A DNA stretch of 64,000 bases from Micrococcales bacterium. GTDB taxonomy: Bacteria > Actinomycetota > Actinomycetes > Actinomycetales > Dermatophilaceae. Location of the stretch: NCBI GenBank assembly GCA_021287075.1, contig JAJTBD010000016.1, positions 1 through 64,000 on the forward strand, in the 5' to 3' direction. The translations under genes and the position numbers were made by a program. Below, piece after piece: positions 16,969 to 26,568 of the stretch (the stretch's first letter is position 1; every line of letters begins with the position of its first letter). The notes beneath the pieces were generated by a model. It made no database searches. It worked only from the letters and a program-made list of their open reading frames with translations, and was not told the DNA's origin.

Positions 16969-17728
16969 GGTCCTCACCCAGGTAGGCCGTGATGACCTTG
17001 TCGTCGTTGCGGACCTCGTCATAGGTCCCCTCGGCGAGCACCTCGCCGGACTGGAGCACCGTCACCCGGTCGGCGAGCGACCCGACGACGTGCATGTTGT
17101 GGTCGACGAAGACGACCGTGCGCCCGTCGGAGACCTGCTTGACGAGGTCGATCGTGCGGTCGACGTCCTCGACGCCCATGCCGGCCGTCGGCTCGTCGAG
17201 CAGCAGGAGCTTGGGGTCGAGCGCGAGGGCGATGGCCAGCTCAAGAGCACGCTTCTGGCCATAGGCGAGCGAGCCGGCCGCCTGGCCGGAGCGATTGGCC
17301 AGGCCGACCTCGTCGAGCAGCTCCATCCCGCGGCCCTTGAACTGGCCGAGCCGCTTGCTCGAGGTCCAGAACCGCGTCGTCAGCCCGGTCTGCGAGGCCA
17401 GCGCCAGCTCGAGGTGCTCCAGCAGCGACATCTGCTCGAAGAGGCTGGTGATCTGGAAGGAGCGGGCGATGCCGAGCGGGGCGATCTGCTCCGGCTGCTT
17501 GCCGGTGATGTCCTGGCCGGCATAGCGGATCTCGCCGGAGGTGGGGGTCAGGAAGCCGGTGAGGAGGTTGAACAGGGTCGTCTTGCCGGCACCGTTGGGG
17601 CCCACCAGCGCGTGGATGGTCCCCTCGGCCACGGACAGGCTCACGTCGGAGACGGCCTTGAAGCCGCGGAACTCCTTGGTCAGCGAGCGGGTCTCCAGCA
17701 GCGGCGCTGCCGAGGGCTGGTCCGGCAC
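16961..17728 (-). CDS. livG: Branched-chain amino acid ABC transporter ATP-binding protein LivG
   Basis: A 255-residue ATPase and first gene of the operon. It shows Walker A GPNGAGKT, a signature region GSLAYGQKRALELAIALA in which LSGGQ is replaced by LAYGQ as usual for LivG, Walker B LLLLDEPTAGM, and a switch motif VFVDHNMHVV. The 162-base region to the divergent aminotransferase gene at 17891 should hold the operon promoter; I see no clear operator there. Confidence 0.92.
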   Translation of the reverse strand: MPDQPSAAPLLETRSLTKEFRGFKAVSDVSLSVAEGTIHALVGPNGAGKTTLFNLLTGFLTPTSGEIRYAGQDITGKQPEQIAPLGIARSFQITSLFEQMSLLEHLELALASQTGLTTRFWTSSKRLGQFKGRGMELLDEVGLANRSGQAAGSLAYGQKRALELAIALALDPKLLLLDEPTAGMGVEDVDRTIDLVKQVSDGRTVVFVDHNMHVVGSLADRVTVLQSGEVLAEGTYDEVRNDDKVITAYLGEDHG

Positions 17729-17890
17729 CCTTCACCTCCTTGTGGGGGCGCAGCGCGGAGGGACCTGCGCTGCGATGGCCGCAACAGTAGGAGCCGCGTC
17801 AGGGGCCTCCCTATGGACTGGCCGCCCACAACTTCTGCCGAACGGGTGTCCGCGCCACACACCGACAGGGGGCTTTCGTAGGCTCGGGCC

Positions 17891-19042
17891 ATGAGCAGCC
17901 GCATCCTCACCGGTGATCTCGCGTTCTGGCAGGTCAGGCGCACGAGCGTCAAGTGGCGCGTCTTCGACGACGACGTGCTCCCGGCCTGGGTCGCCGAGAT
18001 GGACGCCCAGCCCTGTGAGCCGGTCATGGCCGCGGTGACCGAGGCGGTCCGCCGCGGCGACACCGGCTATCCGATGCAGGAGCGGTATGCCGCGGCGCTG
18101 CGCGGTTTTGCCGCGCGCCGGTGGGGGTGGCAGGTCGACCCGGGCGCGATGACGATGGTCGCCGACGTGATGGTCGGGTGCAGCGAGCTGCTGCGGCTGC
18201 TCACCGACGACGGCGGCCCGGTCATCGTGAGCCCGCCCTGCTATGACTCCTTCCACGGCTTCGTCACGGCGCTCGGCCGGCGCGCGGTCCACGCGCCGGG
18301 CGGCGCCGACGGCCGCCTCGACCTGACGGCACTGGACCGGGCGTTCGGGGAGGCACGTGCGGGCGGCGAGCGCGCGGCATACCTGCTGTCCAACCCGCAG
18401 AACCCGACGGGAGTCGCGCACACGCGCGACGAGCTCGCCTCTCTCGCAAGGCTGGCCGCCGAGCACGGGGTGCGCGTGGTGAGCGATGAGATCCACGCAC
18501 CGCTCGTCTATGCGGAGGCCGCCTTCACCCCCTATCTCGTCGCCGACGAGACGGGTCTCGGCTATGCGGTGCACTCCCCCAGCAAGGCGTGGAATCTCGC
18601 CGGGCTCAAGGCCGCCCTTGTCATCGCCGGCGAGCGCGCCCGCGAGGAGGGGCCGCTGCTGCACGAGGTGCACACCCACGGCGCCAGCCACATCGGCGCG
18701 ATCGCCCACGCGAGCGCCTATGCCGACGGCGAGCCCTGGCTCGACCAGCTGCTCGGCGAGCTCGACGCCAACCGACGCCGGGTCGCCGAGGTGCTGGCCG
18801 AGCAGGCGCACGCCGTCGGCTATCGCGTGCCCGAGGCCACCTATCTCGCGTGGCTGGACTTCCGGGCGACCCCGATCGCCCAGGACCCTTTCCGCGCCCT
18901 GCTCGACCGGGGGCGGGTGGCGCTCTCGGCCGGCCGCTCCTATGACCCCGAGGGCGGCCAGGGCTTCGCCCGGCTCAACTTCGCCACCTCGCCCGAGCTG
19001 CTCGACGAGGCGCTCGAGCGGATCGTCGCCACCCTCGCCTAG
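17891..19042 (+). CDS. PatB/MalY-type PLP-dependent aminotransferase or C-S lyase
   Basis: A 383-residue fold-type I PLP enzyme. SNPQNPTG, VVSDEIHAPLVY and the PLP-lysine motif SPSKAWN are all present, and the opening LPAWVAEMD is typical of the MalY/PatB (cystathionine beta-lyase) branch, which cleaves cystathionine or cysteine conjugates. Plain transamination is the alternative. It is divergent from livG. Its TAG stop and the TAG stop of the convergent MerR gene share the palindrome CTAG at 19039-19042, so no terminator separates them. Confidence 0.85.
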   Translation: MSSRILTGDLAFWQVRRTSVKWRVFDDDVLPAWVAEMDAQPCEPVMAAVTEAVRRGDTGYPMQERYAAALRGFAARRWGWQVDPGAMTMVADVMVGCSELLRLLTDDGGPVIVSPPCYDSFHGFVTALGRRAVHAPGGADGRLDLTALDRAFGEARAGGERAAYLLSNPQNPTGVAHTRDELASLARLAAEHGVRVVSDEIHAPLVYAEAAFTPYLVADETGLGYAVHSPSKAWNLAGLKAALVIAGERAREEGPLLHEVHTHGASHIGAIAHASAYADGEPWLDQLLGELDANRRRVAEVLAEQAHAVGYRVPEATYLAWLDFRATPIAQDPFRALLDRGRVALSAGRSYDPEGGQGFARLNFATSPELLDEALERIVATLA

Positions 19043-19815
19043 GCGCGGTCCGCGTTCGCGTGGATGGCGTCGCGGACATACTGCGCCAGCCCGGTCCGCT
19101 GGTCCTCGAAGTAGGCCGTAAAGCGCGGGTCGGCGAGATACATGTCAGCGAGGTTGCGGTGGAAGTCGTGCGGGCAGTCGTAGTGCCGCTCGACCCCGAG
19201 CCGGTGACGCTCGGCGATGTCCATCGCGCGCTCCCCGTCGGCGGGCTCGCCCGCCTCGAGGGCGGCGATGAAGTCGGCGTTGATCGCGTCGGCCTCGACC
19301 TTGATCTCCTCCCATTCCGCCTTGGTGCGGCGGGCGCCGCGCTCCTGGGACTGCTTCCACCGGTCGGTGTCGCCCCAGCGCTGCTCCGCCTCGGCCTGGT
19401 AGTCGTCGTTGAAGCCGTCGCCGAAGATCTCCTTGAGGTCCTCACGACTGGCGGGTGTGCCGGTCATCTCTCTCTCCAATGCGTTGTCGATCGCCTCGAC
19501 GAGACCGTGCATCTCCTCGAGTCTGGCCATGACCGCGGCCCGCTGGCGGCGCAGGTGGCCGACCAGCTCCTCGCCCTCGGCGTCGAGCAGCGCCGCGATC
19601 TCCTCCAGCGGGAAGCCCAGCCGGCGGTAGACGACGACGTGCTGCAGGCGCTCCAGGTCCGCCTCGGTGTAGAGGCGGTAGCCGGCAGGAGTGCGCCCGC
19701 TCGGCCGCAGCAGCCCGATCTGGTCGTAGTGGTGCAGGGTGCGCACCGTCACGCCGAGAGACTCGGACACCTGGCCGACCGTCAGCGCGCTCTCCATGCC
19801 TTGAGTGTGTGCCAT
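19039..19815 (-). CDS. TipA-like MerR-family transcriptional regulator
   Basis: A protein of about 258 residues with an N-terminal MerR helix-turn-helix (LTVGQVSESLGVTVRTLHHY, DQIGLLRPSGRTPAGYRLY), a coiled-coil dimerisation helix and a C-terminal TipAS domain, recognised by the aromatic-rich HYDCPHDFHRNLADMYLADP region. TipAS domains trap thiopeptide-type or other amphipathic drugs and activate resistance or efflux genes. Starts at 19797, 19815 or 19824 are all possible; none has a good ribosome binding site. Confidence 0.85.
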   Translation of the reverse strand: MAHTQGMESALTVGQVSESLGVTVRTLHHYDQIGLLRPSGRTPAGYRLYTEADLERLQHVVVYRRLGFPLEEIAALLDAEGEELVGHLRRQRAAVMARLEEMHGLVEAIDNALEREMTGTPASREDLKEIFGDGFNDDYQAEAEQRWGDTDRWKQSQERGARRTKAEWEEIKVEADAINADFIAALEAGEPADGERAMDIAERHRLGVERHYDCPHDFHRNLADMYLADPRFTAYFEDQRTGLAQYVRDAIHANADRA

Positions 19816-20011
19816 CGCGGTCATGGGCACCACGGTGGTGCCTGACGTCGCGGGAGGGTCAAGCCCGTATGCCGCGGGGCCCAGAGGGGGCCGCGCGGGT
19901 GTGGCGAACGGAACCCGGACATGACGCGCGAGTAGTGCGGGCCCGGGTCTAGCGTGCCCCTTGCCCCTCGGGGCGCACGCACCAGTGATCACGGCAGATG
20001 GGGAACCGGAC

Positions 20012-21865
20012 ATGGCAGGGCATGAGCTCCAGAAGGGCGCACTCAAACAGCGTCACCTGACGATGATCGCAATCGGAGGCGTGATCGGGGCCGGCCTGTT
20101 CGTCGGGTCCGGTGTCGTCATCGGCGAGGTCGGTCCGGGTGCATGGCTGACCTACGCCCTCTCCGGCGTCCTGATCATCCTCGTGATGCGCATGCTCGGC
20201 GAGATGGCGGCCAACCACCCCAGCACCGGCTCCTTCTCCGACTACGCCCGGCGCGCGCTGGGCGACTGGGCAGGCTTCTCGACGGCCTGGCTCTACTGGT
20301 ACTTCTGGGTGATCGTGGTCGGCTTCGAGGCCGTCGCCGGCGCCAAGATCCTCAACTACTGGCTCAACTGGGACGACAGCAGGATGTGGATCCTCGCCCT
20401 CATCCTCATGGTCCTGATGACGGCCACAAACCTGTTCTCCACCAGCAGTTTTGGCGAGTTCGAGTACTGGTTTGCGAGCATCAAGGTCGCGACGATCATC
20501 ATCTTCCTGCTGCTCGGCACGATGTTCATCCTCGGCCTGTGGCCCGGTGCCGACCCCGACTTCAGCAACCTGACCAAGCACGGAGGCTTCCTGCCCAACG
20601 GCGGCGCCGTGATCTTCACCAGCATCGTCGTCGTGATCTTCTCGATGGTCGGCGCGGAGATCGCGACCATCGCCGCTGCCGAGTCCGACGACCCCGAGCG
20701 CGCCGTGACCAAGGCGACGGCCTCGGTCGTCTGGCGCATCGCGGCATTCTTCATCGGCTCGATCTTCCTGCTCTGCACGATGTTGCCGTGGGACTCCAAG
20801 GACCTGGCGACCTCGCCCTATGTCTCGGCGTTCAAGCTGCTCGGCATCCCCTATGCCGACCACATCATGAATGCCGTGGTGCTGACCGCGGTGCTCTCCT
20901 GCCTCAACTCCGGGCTCTACACCGCCAGCCGCATGCTCTTCGTCCTGGCCGGGCGGCGCGAGGCCCCCGCTGCGATGCTGCGGGTCAGCGCCCGGGGCGT
21001 GCCGCTGTGGTCGATCCTCTTCTCGACCGTCGTCGGCTTCCTCTGCGTGATCGCGGCCTATCTCAGCCCCGACACCGTCTTCCTCTTCCTGCTCAACAGC
21101 TCGGGCGCGGTCATCCTCTTCGTCTACATCCTCATCGCCGTCTCGCAGTATGTGCTGCGCCGGCGCAGCGGCAGCGAGGGCCTCAAGGTCCGGATGTGGG
21201 GCTTCCCGGTCCTGACCTGGCTGGCCATCGCGGGCATGGTCGCGGTGCTGGTGTCGATGGCGCTCGACCCCGAGGCCCGATCGCAGGTCGTGCTCGGCCT
21301 CGGCTCGTGGGCGCTGCTCCTCGTCGCCTTCGCCGTGATGCACAAGGTGCGGGCGCGCAATGACGTGCCCGACCTCGCCGAGGGTGCCGTGCCGGGCGCC
21401 CACCGGGTCCTGGTGGTCGCCAACGAGGACGTGGCCCACGACGAGCTGGTCGCCGAGGTGCACCGCATCCGCGCCGATGACCAGGCCGAGTACTACGTGA
21501 CGGTCCCGTCCAACCCGGTCGCCACGCACACCGCGGACCTCGACTACCTCGACTCCGCCCTGACGATGCGCCAGGCGACGCTCACCGCCGCCCACCAGCG
21601 GCTGGACACCATGCTCGAGATGCTGCGCAGCGACGGGCACACGGTCGACGGCTCGATCGGCCACTTCGACCCGATCGACGCGATGGCCGACGCTGTCGAC
21701 ACCTTCCGCCCCGACGCGATCGTCGTCGCGACGACGCCCACCGGCGACCAGCCGTGGCGCGCCGACGACACCGTGCGCCGGGCCCGCAGGCGCTTCGACA
21801 TCCCGGTCCACCACCTCGAGCACGTCTCGGGCGTGGGCGCGACCGAGCGGCCCGTGCAGGACTGA
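20012..21865 (+). CDS. Amino acid permease fused to a C-terminal USP-like domain
   Basis: A 617-residue protein from ATG 20012. Residues 1-460 form a 12-segment APC permease of the GabP/AnsP type: MIAIGGVIGAGLFVGSG and TGSFSDYARRALGDWAGFST are family signatures. After the last membrane segment comes a soluble domain of about 150 residues (HRVLVVANEDVAHDELVAEV ... DAIVVATTPTG), which resembles a universal-stress-protein/adenine-nucleotide-binding fold. The import substrate is an amino acid or GABA; the added domain may sense nucleotides. A 190-base AT-poor region upstream contains one GTATGCCG repeat at 19867 and no clear promoter. Confidence 0.85.
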   Translation: MAGHELQKGALKQRHLTMIAIGGVIGAGLFVGSGVVIGEVGPGAWLTYALSGVLIILVMRMLGEMAANHPSTGSFSDYARRALGDWAGFSTAWLYWYFWVIVVGFEAVAGAKILNYWLNWDDSRMWILALILMVLMTATNLFSTSSFGEFEYWFASIKVATIIIFLLLGTMFILGLWPGADPDFSNLTKHGGFLPNGGAVIFTSIVVVIFSMVGAEIATIAAAESDDPERAVTKATASVVWRIAAFFIGSIFLLCTMLPWDSKDLATSPYVSAFKLLGIPYADHIMNAVVLTAVLSCLNSGLYTASRMLFVLAGRREAPAAMLRVSARGVPLWSILFSTVVGFLCVIAAYLSPDTVFLFLLNSSGAVILFVYILIAVSQYVLRRRSGSEGLKVRMWGFPVLTWLAIAGMVAVLVSMALDPEARSQVVLGLGSWALLLVAFAVMHKVRARNDVPDLAEGAVPGAHRVLVVANEDVAHDELVAEVHRIRADDQAEYYVTVPSNPVATHTADLDYLDSALTMRQATLTAAHQRLDTMLEMLRSDGHTVDGSIGHFDPIDAMADAVDTFRPDAIVVATTPTGDQPWRADDTVRRARRRFDIPVHHLEHVSGVGATERPVQD

Positions 21866-21869
21866 CCGA

Positions 21870-22571
21870 CTAGTCGACAGTGACGCCGTCGCCGACCCGC
21901 AGGGTGCCATGGCCCTGCGGGTCGGCGTAGACGGCGAAGTTCAGGTCCCGCCGGGACCCGATGGTCTTGAGCAGGCGACCGTGCTCCGGGACGCCGACCT
22001 GGGCGATGTCGACCATGCGGCAGCGCGGGATCGGGCGGTCGACCACGAGCGCCACGTCACCGATCCGCAGCGTGCGTCCGGCCCAGGACTCCTCCACCCA
22101 CGGCTCCTGCGTCTCGATCACCAGGTTGGCCCGGAAGTGACGTACGTCGGGCACCTCCCCGTCACCGACGAGGTCGCCCAGCGCCCGCAGTGAGGCCGTC
22201 CCGACCAGGCTGACCGCCCCGGAGTCGAAGTGGCTCACCTCCGCCTCGGGCCGCAGCTCGAGCGGTGTGCCGCACAGGTCGCTCAGCGCGGAGGCGGCCG
22301 CCGGGTCGTCGGCATCAAGGACCTGCCCGTCCGGGAAGGTGACCTGCGGCACCGAGCCGCCACGCGGCATACCGGCCGTCAGCTCGAAGAGCCCGTCCAC
22401 GCGGCTGAAGCGACGCGAGTTCTTGCCGCTGCCGAACCTGCCCTCGGGCGTGAGGGTGGCCCACCCCCGGTCGCCGGCCAGACCGCGCGGCTCGACGGCG
22501 GCCTCCTCGAGGCGCTCGCCGCCGAGGGATTTGACGGGATAGCGCCAGATCTGGGAGAGCGTCATCGACAT
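21870..22571 (-). CDS. MOSC domain-containing protein (YcbX/mARC-like)
   Basis: A 233-residue protein from ATG 22571 (22565 is also possible). The N-terminal beta-barrel opens with LSQIWRYPVKSLGGE, and the MOSC domain follows with the conserved Cys in RPIPRCRMV near residue 185 and the motif VRHFRANLVIE. MOSC proteins bind molybdenum cofactor or transfer sulfur and reduce N-hydroxylated compounds. It is convergent with the permease gene, only four bases apart. Confidence 0.88.
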   Translation of the reverse strand: MSMTLSQIWRYPVKSLGGERLEEAAVEPRGLAGDRGWATLTPEGRFGSGKNSRRFSRVDGLFELTAGMPRGGSVPQVTFPDGQVLDADDPAAASALSDLCGTPLELRPEAEVSHFDSGAVSLVGTASLRALGDLVGDGEVPDVRHFRANLVIETQEPWVEESWAGRTLRIGDVALVVDRPIPRCRMVDIAQVGVPEHGRLLKTIGSRRDLNFAVYADPQGHGTLRVGDGVTVD

Positions 22572-22625
22572 GGCCAGCAGCCTGCCAGACCCCCGATGGC
22601 CCCGGAACTCGCAGATGGGCGCCAG

Positions 22626-22641
22626 ACCGTTACCAAACGGT
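22626..22641. promoter_or_regulatory. Inverted repeat upstream of the opu operon
   Basis: ACCGTT-ACCA-AACGGT is a perfect 6-4-6 palindrome 150 bases upstream of the first transporter gene and 55 bases before the divergent MOSC start. It is a candidate operator for either gene. No regulator gene is adjacent. Confidence 0.45.
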
Positions 22642-22690
22642 GACACTCGTGCGTGAAGAGCGGTCAGTTCGACCGAAATGCGCTGGTCAG

Positions 22691-22712
22691 GGGCCACCCG
22701 ATTGGGTGGCCC
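22691..22712 (+). promoter_or_regulatory. Leader stem-loop of the opu operon
   Basis: GGGCCACCC and GGGTGGCCC pair perfectly around a GATT loop, ending 78 bases before the permease ATG. It has no following U-tract. It may be a leader RNA structure controlling the transporter operon. Confidence 0.45.
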
Positions 22713-22790
22713 GACTTGGGGCTCTCCCCCGTCTGCGATAGGAACGATGCCACCACACCCGCCGTGACTACCGTGAGGAGACCCGCTGCC

Positions 22791-23432
22791 ATGTGGCCGT
22801 TCATCGCGGAGCGCTGGCAGGACATCGCCTATCGGATGTACCAGCACACCTCGCTGGTGGTGCAGTCCGTCGTGCTTGCCACGATCATCGCGATCCTCCT
22901 CGCCCTCCTCGTCACCTCGAGGCGCTCCCTTGTCCCGTTCGCCAACGCGATCAGCTCGGTCGGCCTGACGATTCCGTCGTTCGCCCTGCTGGGTCTGCTG
23001 CTGCCGCTCGTGGGCATCGGCGCGATCCCGTCGGTCGTGGCCGTGACCTTCTATGCCGTGCTGCCGATCCTGCGCAACGCCGTCGTCGGCCTCGACGGGG
23101 TCAACCCGGCGCTGGTCGAGTCCGCGCGCGGCATGGGCATGAGCCCGCTCATGACCTTCCTGCGGGTGCGCCTCCCGCTGGCCTGGCCGGTCATCCTCGC
23201 GGGCCTGCGCATCTCGACGCAGATGTCGATGGGTGTCGCGGCGATCGCCGCCTATGCGCTGGGGCCGGGCCTCGGCGGCTACATCTTCACCGGCCTCGCC
23301 CAGGTCGGCGGCGCCAACGCCATCAACTACGCCCTCGTCGGCACGCTCGGCGTCATCCTCCTTGCCCTGCTCCTCGACGCGCTCCTGGTGCTCGTCGGCC
23401 GCCTGACCACCTCGAAGGGAATCCGGGTCTGA
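22791..23432 (+). CDS. Glycine betaine/choline-type ABC transporter permease
   Basis: A 213-residue permease from ATG 22791, preceded by GAGGAG. It has five or six hydrophobic segments and the EAA loop LVESARGMGMSPLMTFLRVR, as in OpuBB/OpuCB proteins. Its stop overlaps the start of the ATPase gene (TGATG). It forms a channel with the second permease at 24730. Confidence 0.88.
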   Translation: MWPFIAERWQDIAYRMYQHTSLVVQSVVLATIIAILLALLVTSRRSLVPFANAISSVGLTIPSFALLGLLLPLVGIGAIPSVVAVTFYAVLPILRNAVVGLDGVNPALVESARGMGMSPLMTFLRVRLPLAWPVILAGLRISTQMSMGVAAIAAYALGPGLGGYIFTGLAQVGGANAINYALVGTLGVILLALLLDALLVLVGRLTTSKGIRV

Positions 23433-24733
23433 TGTCCACCACCTCCACCTCCGCCACCACCGCGAGCGGCTCCCAGGAACGCCACGGCGCCGAGCTCGTC
23501 TTCGACTCCGTCTCCAAGAGGTATGCCGCCAAGGGCCGCCCCGCGGTCGACTCCCTCTCGCTGAACATCCCGGCAGGCGAGACCGTCATGTTCGTCGGCC
23601 CGTCCGGCTGCGGCAAGACGACCTCGCTGAAGATGATCAACCGGCTCATCGAGCCGACCTCCGGCACGATCACCATCGACGGAGAGGACATCCGCTCCAA
23701 GGACGTCGACACGCTGCGCCGCAGCATCGGCTATGTCATCCAGGGCGGGTCGCTCTTCCCGCACATGAGCGTGCGCGACAACATCGCGATGGTGCCCAGG
23801 CTGCTCAAGTGGGACAAGTCGCGCATCGACGCCCGCGTCGAGGAGCTGCTCGAGATGGTCTCGCTCGAGCCGGGCCGCTATGCCGACCGCTATCCCCGCG
23901 AGCTCTCCGGCGGCCAGCAGCAGCGGGTCGGCGTTGCCCGTGGCCTGGCCGCGGACCCGCCCGTCGTGCTCATGGACGAGCCCTTTGGCGCGGTCGACCC
24001 GATCACCCGTCAGCGGCTCCAGGACGAGCTGCTGTCCATCCAGCGCGAGCTCGGCAAGACGATCGTCTGCGTCACCCACGACATCGACGAGGCGATCAAG
24101 CTCGGCGACCGGATCCTGATCCTCCAGGAGGGCGCCCAGATCGCGCAGTACGACACCCCCGAGAACATCCTGGCGGCCCCCGCCAACGAGTTCGTCGAGG
24201 ACTTCGTCGGCGCCGGCTCCTCCCTCAAGGCGCTCTCGCTGAGCCGTGTCGACGAGGTGGAGCTCCAGGAGACGACGACCGCCCGCGTCGGCGAGGACGC
24301 CAGGGCCGCGCTGGCCCGTGCCCGCAGCGCCGGCGACCGCGGCGTCGTCATCCTCGACGACCGGCACCGCCCGATCGCGTGGCCGTCGCTGCGCGAGCTC
24401 CAGTACATGGACCGCATCCCCGCCACCCGCGACGACCGCCTCCCCGTGGTCGACCGGCGCGCGACGCTCAACGACGCCCTCGACGAGATGCTCGCCGCCA
24501 GCCAGGACGGCATCATCGTCACCGGGCAACGTGACGACTACCGCGGCATCGTCCGCTTCGAGCAGGTGACCGCCTATGTGCAGGAGGCCAACCGCAACGC
24601 CGAGCGCGCCGCGATGAGCCGGCTGTCCACCCAGGAGCAGCAGCGCGTGGACGCTGAGCAGCCCTCTGGCGCAACGGTCGACGCCGACCGGGAGCGTGTC
24701 GAGCCCGATGCGACGGCGGAGGATCTGCGATGA
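23432..24733 (+). CDS. Quaternary-amine ABC transporter ATP-binding protein with CBS region
   Basis: A 433-residue ATPase of the ProV/OpuCA type. It has Walker A GPSGCGKT, signature LSGGQQQR, Walker [14 protein letters not shown] and switch VTHDIDEA. Residues 260-380 contain a CBS pair ([33 protein letters not shown]), which in OpuA senses ionic strength or c-di-AMP. It overlaps both neighbours by a few bases. Confidence 0.9.
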   Translation: MSTTSTSATTASGSQERHGAELVFDSVSKRYAAKGRPAVDSLSLNIPAGETVMFVGPSGCGKTTSLKMINRLIEPTSGTITIDGEDIRSKDVDTLRRSIGYVIQGGSLFPHMSVRDNIAMVPRLLKWDKSRIDARVEELLEMVSLEPGRYADRYPRELSGGQQQRVGVARGLAADPPVVLMDEPFGAVDPITRQRLQDELLSIQRELGKTIVCVTHDIDEAIKLGDRILILQEGAQIAQYDTPENILAAPANEFVEDFVGAGSSLKALSLSRVDEVELQETTTARVGEDARAALARARSAGDRGVVILDDRHRPIAWPSLRELQYMDRIPATRDDRLPVVDRRATLNDALDEMLAASQDGIIVTGQRDDYRGIVRFEQVTAYVQEANRNAERAAMSRLSTQEQQRVDAEQPSGATVDADRERVEPDATAEDLR

Positions 24734-25509
24734 GCACGGAGGTCCTGGACACCGCACCGGCGCCGGAGACCGGCAAACGGCTCAGCCGTGAGCAGGTCAT
24801 CCTCCTCGTCGGCCTCCCCCTTGCAGTCGCCGCCATCTTTGCCGTCTGGTTCATCTGGTGGCGCACCGCCGACCTCGACGACATCGAGGCCCGCGCGCTG
24901 ACCGGCGAGGCGATCCGCGCGATGCTCTGGGAGCACATCAAGCTCACGCTCGTCGGCACCGCCATCGTCGTCGCGACCGCGATCCCGATGGGCATCGCCC
25001 TGACCCGCCCCGGCCTGCGGCGCCTCTCGCCCCTCGTCGTGGGCTTCGCCAACATGGGCCAGTCGGCACCGGTCATCGGCCTGCTCGTGCTCTTTGCCAT
25101 GTGGCTCGGGTTCGGCTTCTGGGTGGCGGTGCTCGGCCTGTGCCTCTATGCCTTCCTGCCGGTGCTGCGCAACACGATCGTCGGCCTCCAGCAGGTCGAC
25201 CCGACCCTGATCGAGGCCGCCCGCGGGATGGGGATGTCCCCGCTCGCGGTGCTCACCAAGGTCGAGCTGCCGCTCGCCGTGCCGGTGATCATGTCGGGCG
25301 TGCGCACCGCCCTGGTGCTGCTCGTCGGCACCGCCAGCCTGGCGACCTTCATCAACGCGGGTGGCCTCGGCGGTCTGATCACGACCGGCATCAACCTCTT
25401 CCGCTTCCCGATCCTCGTCTCGGGCGCCCTCCTCATCGCCCTGCTCGCCCTGCTCATCGACTGGGCCGGGCGCGTCCTCGAGGCCTTCACCCGACCCAAG
25501 GGGGTCTGA
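24730..25509 (+). CDS. Second glycine betaine/choline-type ABC transporter permease
   Basis: A 259-residue membrane protein whose ATGA start overlaps the ATPase stop. The EAA loop is LIEAARGMGMSPLAVLTKVE. About 60 extra residues precede the first of the shared membrane segments. Paired small permeases flanking the ATPase gene are the OpuB/OpuC arrangement. Confidence 0.88.
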   Translation: MSTEVLDTAPAPETGKRLSREQVILLVGLPLAVAAIFAVWFIWWRTADLDDIEARALTGEAIRAMLWEHIKLTLVGTAIVVATAIPMGIALTRPGLRRLSPLVVGFANMGQSAPVIGLLVLFAMWLGFGFWVAVLGLCLYAFLPVLRNTIVGLQQVDPTLIEAARGMGMSPLAVLTKVELPLAVPVIMSGVRTALVLLVGTASLATFINAGGLGGLITTGINLFRFPILVSGALLIALLALLIDWAGRVLEAFTRPKGV

Positions 25510-25512
25510 GCA

Positions 25513-26535
25513 GTGCGCCACACCCGCACCCGCGCACAGGACCGCAGCACGCGGCATACCGCCCGCAGGGTCCTCGCGGCCCTGACGACGGCCGGCCTGG
25601 CGACGACCACCGCAGCCTGCGGGCTCGGCACGGCAGGAGGCCGCGCACCTGCCGGCGAGCTCGCCGGTCCGCTTGCCGAGGTGAAGTCGCTGGAGGGCAC
25701 CTCGATCGGCGTGGGGTCCAAGAACTTCACCGAGCAGCTGCTGCTGGGCAAGATGGCGGTCATCCTGCTGAAGTCGGCCGGCGCCGACGTCAAGGACCTC
25801 ACCAACATCCCGGGGTCGGCCTCGGCCCGGCAGGCGCAGACCTCCGGCCAGGTGCAGATGGAGTGGGAGTACACCGGCACGGCGTGGATCTCCTATCTCG
25901 GCGAGACCACACCCATCCCCGACGAGCGCAGGCAGTGGGAGGCCGTGCGCGACCGCGACCTCAAGGACAACTCCCTCGTCTGGCTCGACCCCGCGCCGAT
26001 GAACAACACCTATGGCTTCGCGGCCAGGTCGCAGGTGGCCAAGGAGCTGGGGACGACCAAGCTCTCCGACTTCGCCAAGGTGCCCAAGGACCGGCTCACG
26101 CTCTGTGTCGAGTCCGAGTTCAACAGCCGCAACGACGGCCTCCAGCCGATGCTCAAGACCTATGGCGTGCCGCTCGGCTCGGGCCTGCCCAAGGGCAATG
26201 TCAAGATCCTCGACACCGGCGCGATCTATGCCGCGATCGACCAGGGCGAGTGCACCTTCGGCGAGGTCTTCACCACCGACGGTCGGATCAAGGCGCTCGA
26301 CCTGACGGTGCTCGAGGACGACAAGAGCTTCTTCCCCAAATACAACGTCTCCCCGGTCATCAACAAGGCGCTCCTCGACGAGGCGCCCCAGCTGCGCGAG
26401 CTCTTCAAGCCCGTGACGGACAAGCTCACCGACGAGACCCTCATCGAGCTCAACGCCAAGGTCGACGTCGACGGCCAGGAGCCGGTCGAGGTCGCCAACG
26501 AGTGGCTGATCAAGGAAGGCTTCATCACCGAGTGA
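25513..26535 (+). CDS. Quaternary-amine ABC transporter substrate-binding lipoprotein (OpuBC/ProX-like)
   Basis: A 340-residue exported binding protein, GTG start three bases after the permease stop. The signal peptide ends with lipobox TAAC. The mature part begins IGVGSKNFTEQLLLGKM, which is diagnostic of the OpuAC/ProX family, and continues with QMEWEYTGTAWISYLGE. Aromatic residues here normally form a cage around a trimethylammonium group. The ligand (betaine, choline, carnitine or another cationic compound) cannot be read. The kinase gene follows 33 bases later. Confidence 0.9.
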   Translation: MRHTRTRAQDRSTRHTARRVLAALTTAGLATTTAACGLGTAGGRAPAGELAGPLAEVKSLEGTSIGVGSKNFTEQLLLGKMAVILLKSAGADVKDLTNIPGSASARQAQTSGQVQMEWEYTGTAWISYLGETTPIPDERRQWEAVRDRDLKDNSLVWLDPAPMNNTYGFAARSQVAKELGTTKLSDFAKVPKDRLTLCVESEFNSRNDGLQPMLKTYGVPLGSGLPKGNVKILDTGAIYAAIDQGECTFGEVFTTDGRIKALDLTVLEDDKSFFPKYNVSPVINKALLDEAPQLRELFKPVTDKLTDETLIELNAKVDVDGQEPVEVANEWLIKEGFITE

Positions 26536-26568
26536 GCAGGCGGTCACGGTCCCGATAGCCTCGGGAGC

